NCBI GenBank assembly: GCA_946223375.1
Contig: CAMICU010000061.1
Span: 1 to 17,450 of the forward strand
Reading direction: 5' to 3'
From: an uncultured Stenotrophomonas sp.
GTDB lineage: Bacteria > Pseudomonadota > Gammaproteobacteria > Xanthomonadales > Xanthomonadaceae
DNA: 17,450 nucleotides
Made by a program: the position numbers and the translations under genes. This document shows, one piece after another, positions 16,374 to 17,450 of the stretch (positions are counted from its first letter, which is position 1; each line of letters opens with the position of its first letter). Under the pieces are notes generated by a model. It ran no database searches and had not been told where the DNA came from. It worked only from the letters and a program-made list of their open reading frames with translations.

Positions 16374-16418
16374 GCCGGCATCCAGGGCCACGCGGTGCCG
16401 GCTGAAGGGGCGCCGGCA
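16374..16418 (+). terminator. Hairpins after trpA with alternative pairings
   Basis: TGCCGGC at 16396-16402 can pair with GCCGGCA at 16412-16418 (7 bp, 9-base loop) or with another GCCGGCA at 16374-16380 (7 bp, 15-base loop). This starts 3 bases after the trpA stop and probably marks the end of the trpBA transcript, though no T-run follows. Confidence 0.45.
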
Positions 16419-16680
16419 GGAAGCGCGGGCGTGCGTGCCCGTGTTGCCCCGGGTGGGCGCGGGCGGTGGCCGTCACCCGGACGGGAACGGCCCCGCAGCG
16501 GGCTTCCGGCATGAATATCGCCCACCCGCCGGTGGCCGGTCTGGCGAGCTCCATCGGCGCCAAAACGTACGCGGCAGTAGGGTTTCGGGCCACTCAGGAT
16601 GCGCCGTGGTCGCAGCGGTGAGCTAGACTGTCGCCCCTGTCGCGGCCCTCGGGCCGCCCTGAATGGAACCATCATTCCGC
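16419..16680. other. Rest of the trpA-accD gap, no gene seen
   Basis: Together with the preceding hairpins this makes a 310-base gap. It holds small stems CGGGC/GCCCG (16426-16441) and GGCCGT/ACGGCC (16468-16492, with a CCCG/CGGG core), and a GCTAGACTG string with a possible -10 TAGACT at 16624-16629 ahead of accD. No convincing open frame, RNA gene or known riboswitch was recognised. Confidence 0.5.

Positions 16681-17450
<770 letters not shown>

Noticed and set aside
16371..16680. Small open frames in the trpA-accD gap
   Set aside because: They have low-complexity Arg/Pro/Gly composition, no ribosome binding site, and overlap hairpins and the likely accD promoter.

Overview
The window looks like chromosome from a high-GC gammaproteobacterium of the Xanthomonadaceae (Lysobacteraceae), such as Stenotrophomonas, Pseudoxanthomonas or Xanthomonas. 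This rests on the gene order fimV - truA - trpF - (...) - trpI / trpBA - accD, with the trp genes split in the pseudomonad/xanthomonad way, and on uniformly GC-rich codon use. The genus cannot be fixed by eye.

Left part (1-2263): the C-terminal end of the pilus-associated peptidoglycan-binding protein FimV, a small VOC-fold (glyoxalase-like) protein, the tRNA pseudouridine synthase truA, and trpF, which overlaps truA by 4 bases.

Centre (2264-12695): about 10 kb between trpF and the trpI/trpBA block hold five same-strand genes with no role in tryptophan synthesis. They are a membrane-anchored OB-fold protein (YqiJ/DUF1449-like), a long flotillin (YqiK-like), a 1,782-residue AAA+ ATPase of the type databases call 'DNA repair ATPase' (DUF3686 plus AAA), a 240-residue helical protein that I read as a short TelA paralogue, and a full TelA (toxic anion resistance) protein. 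Overlaps and strong ribosome binding sites suggest one expression unit, perhaps with internal modulation at two gaps. The likely theme is a membrane-stress or membrane-domain machine: a flotillin scaffold with its OB-fold partner recruits a giant remodelling ATPase and a pair of TelA proteins. The function is inference, and this is the best candidate for a poorly described system here.

Right part (12696-17450): trpI, a LysR-type activator, is divergent from trpB. The short intergenic region has a near-match to the TrpI operator and a plausible trpB promoter. trpB and trpA are separated by a lipoprotein gene that is tightly coupled to both. After a 310-base gap with hairpins, accD (acetyl-CoA carboxyltransferase beta subunit) runs off the window end. 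No tRNA, rRNA, CRISPR array, transposase or integrase was seen.
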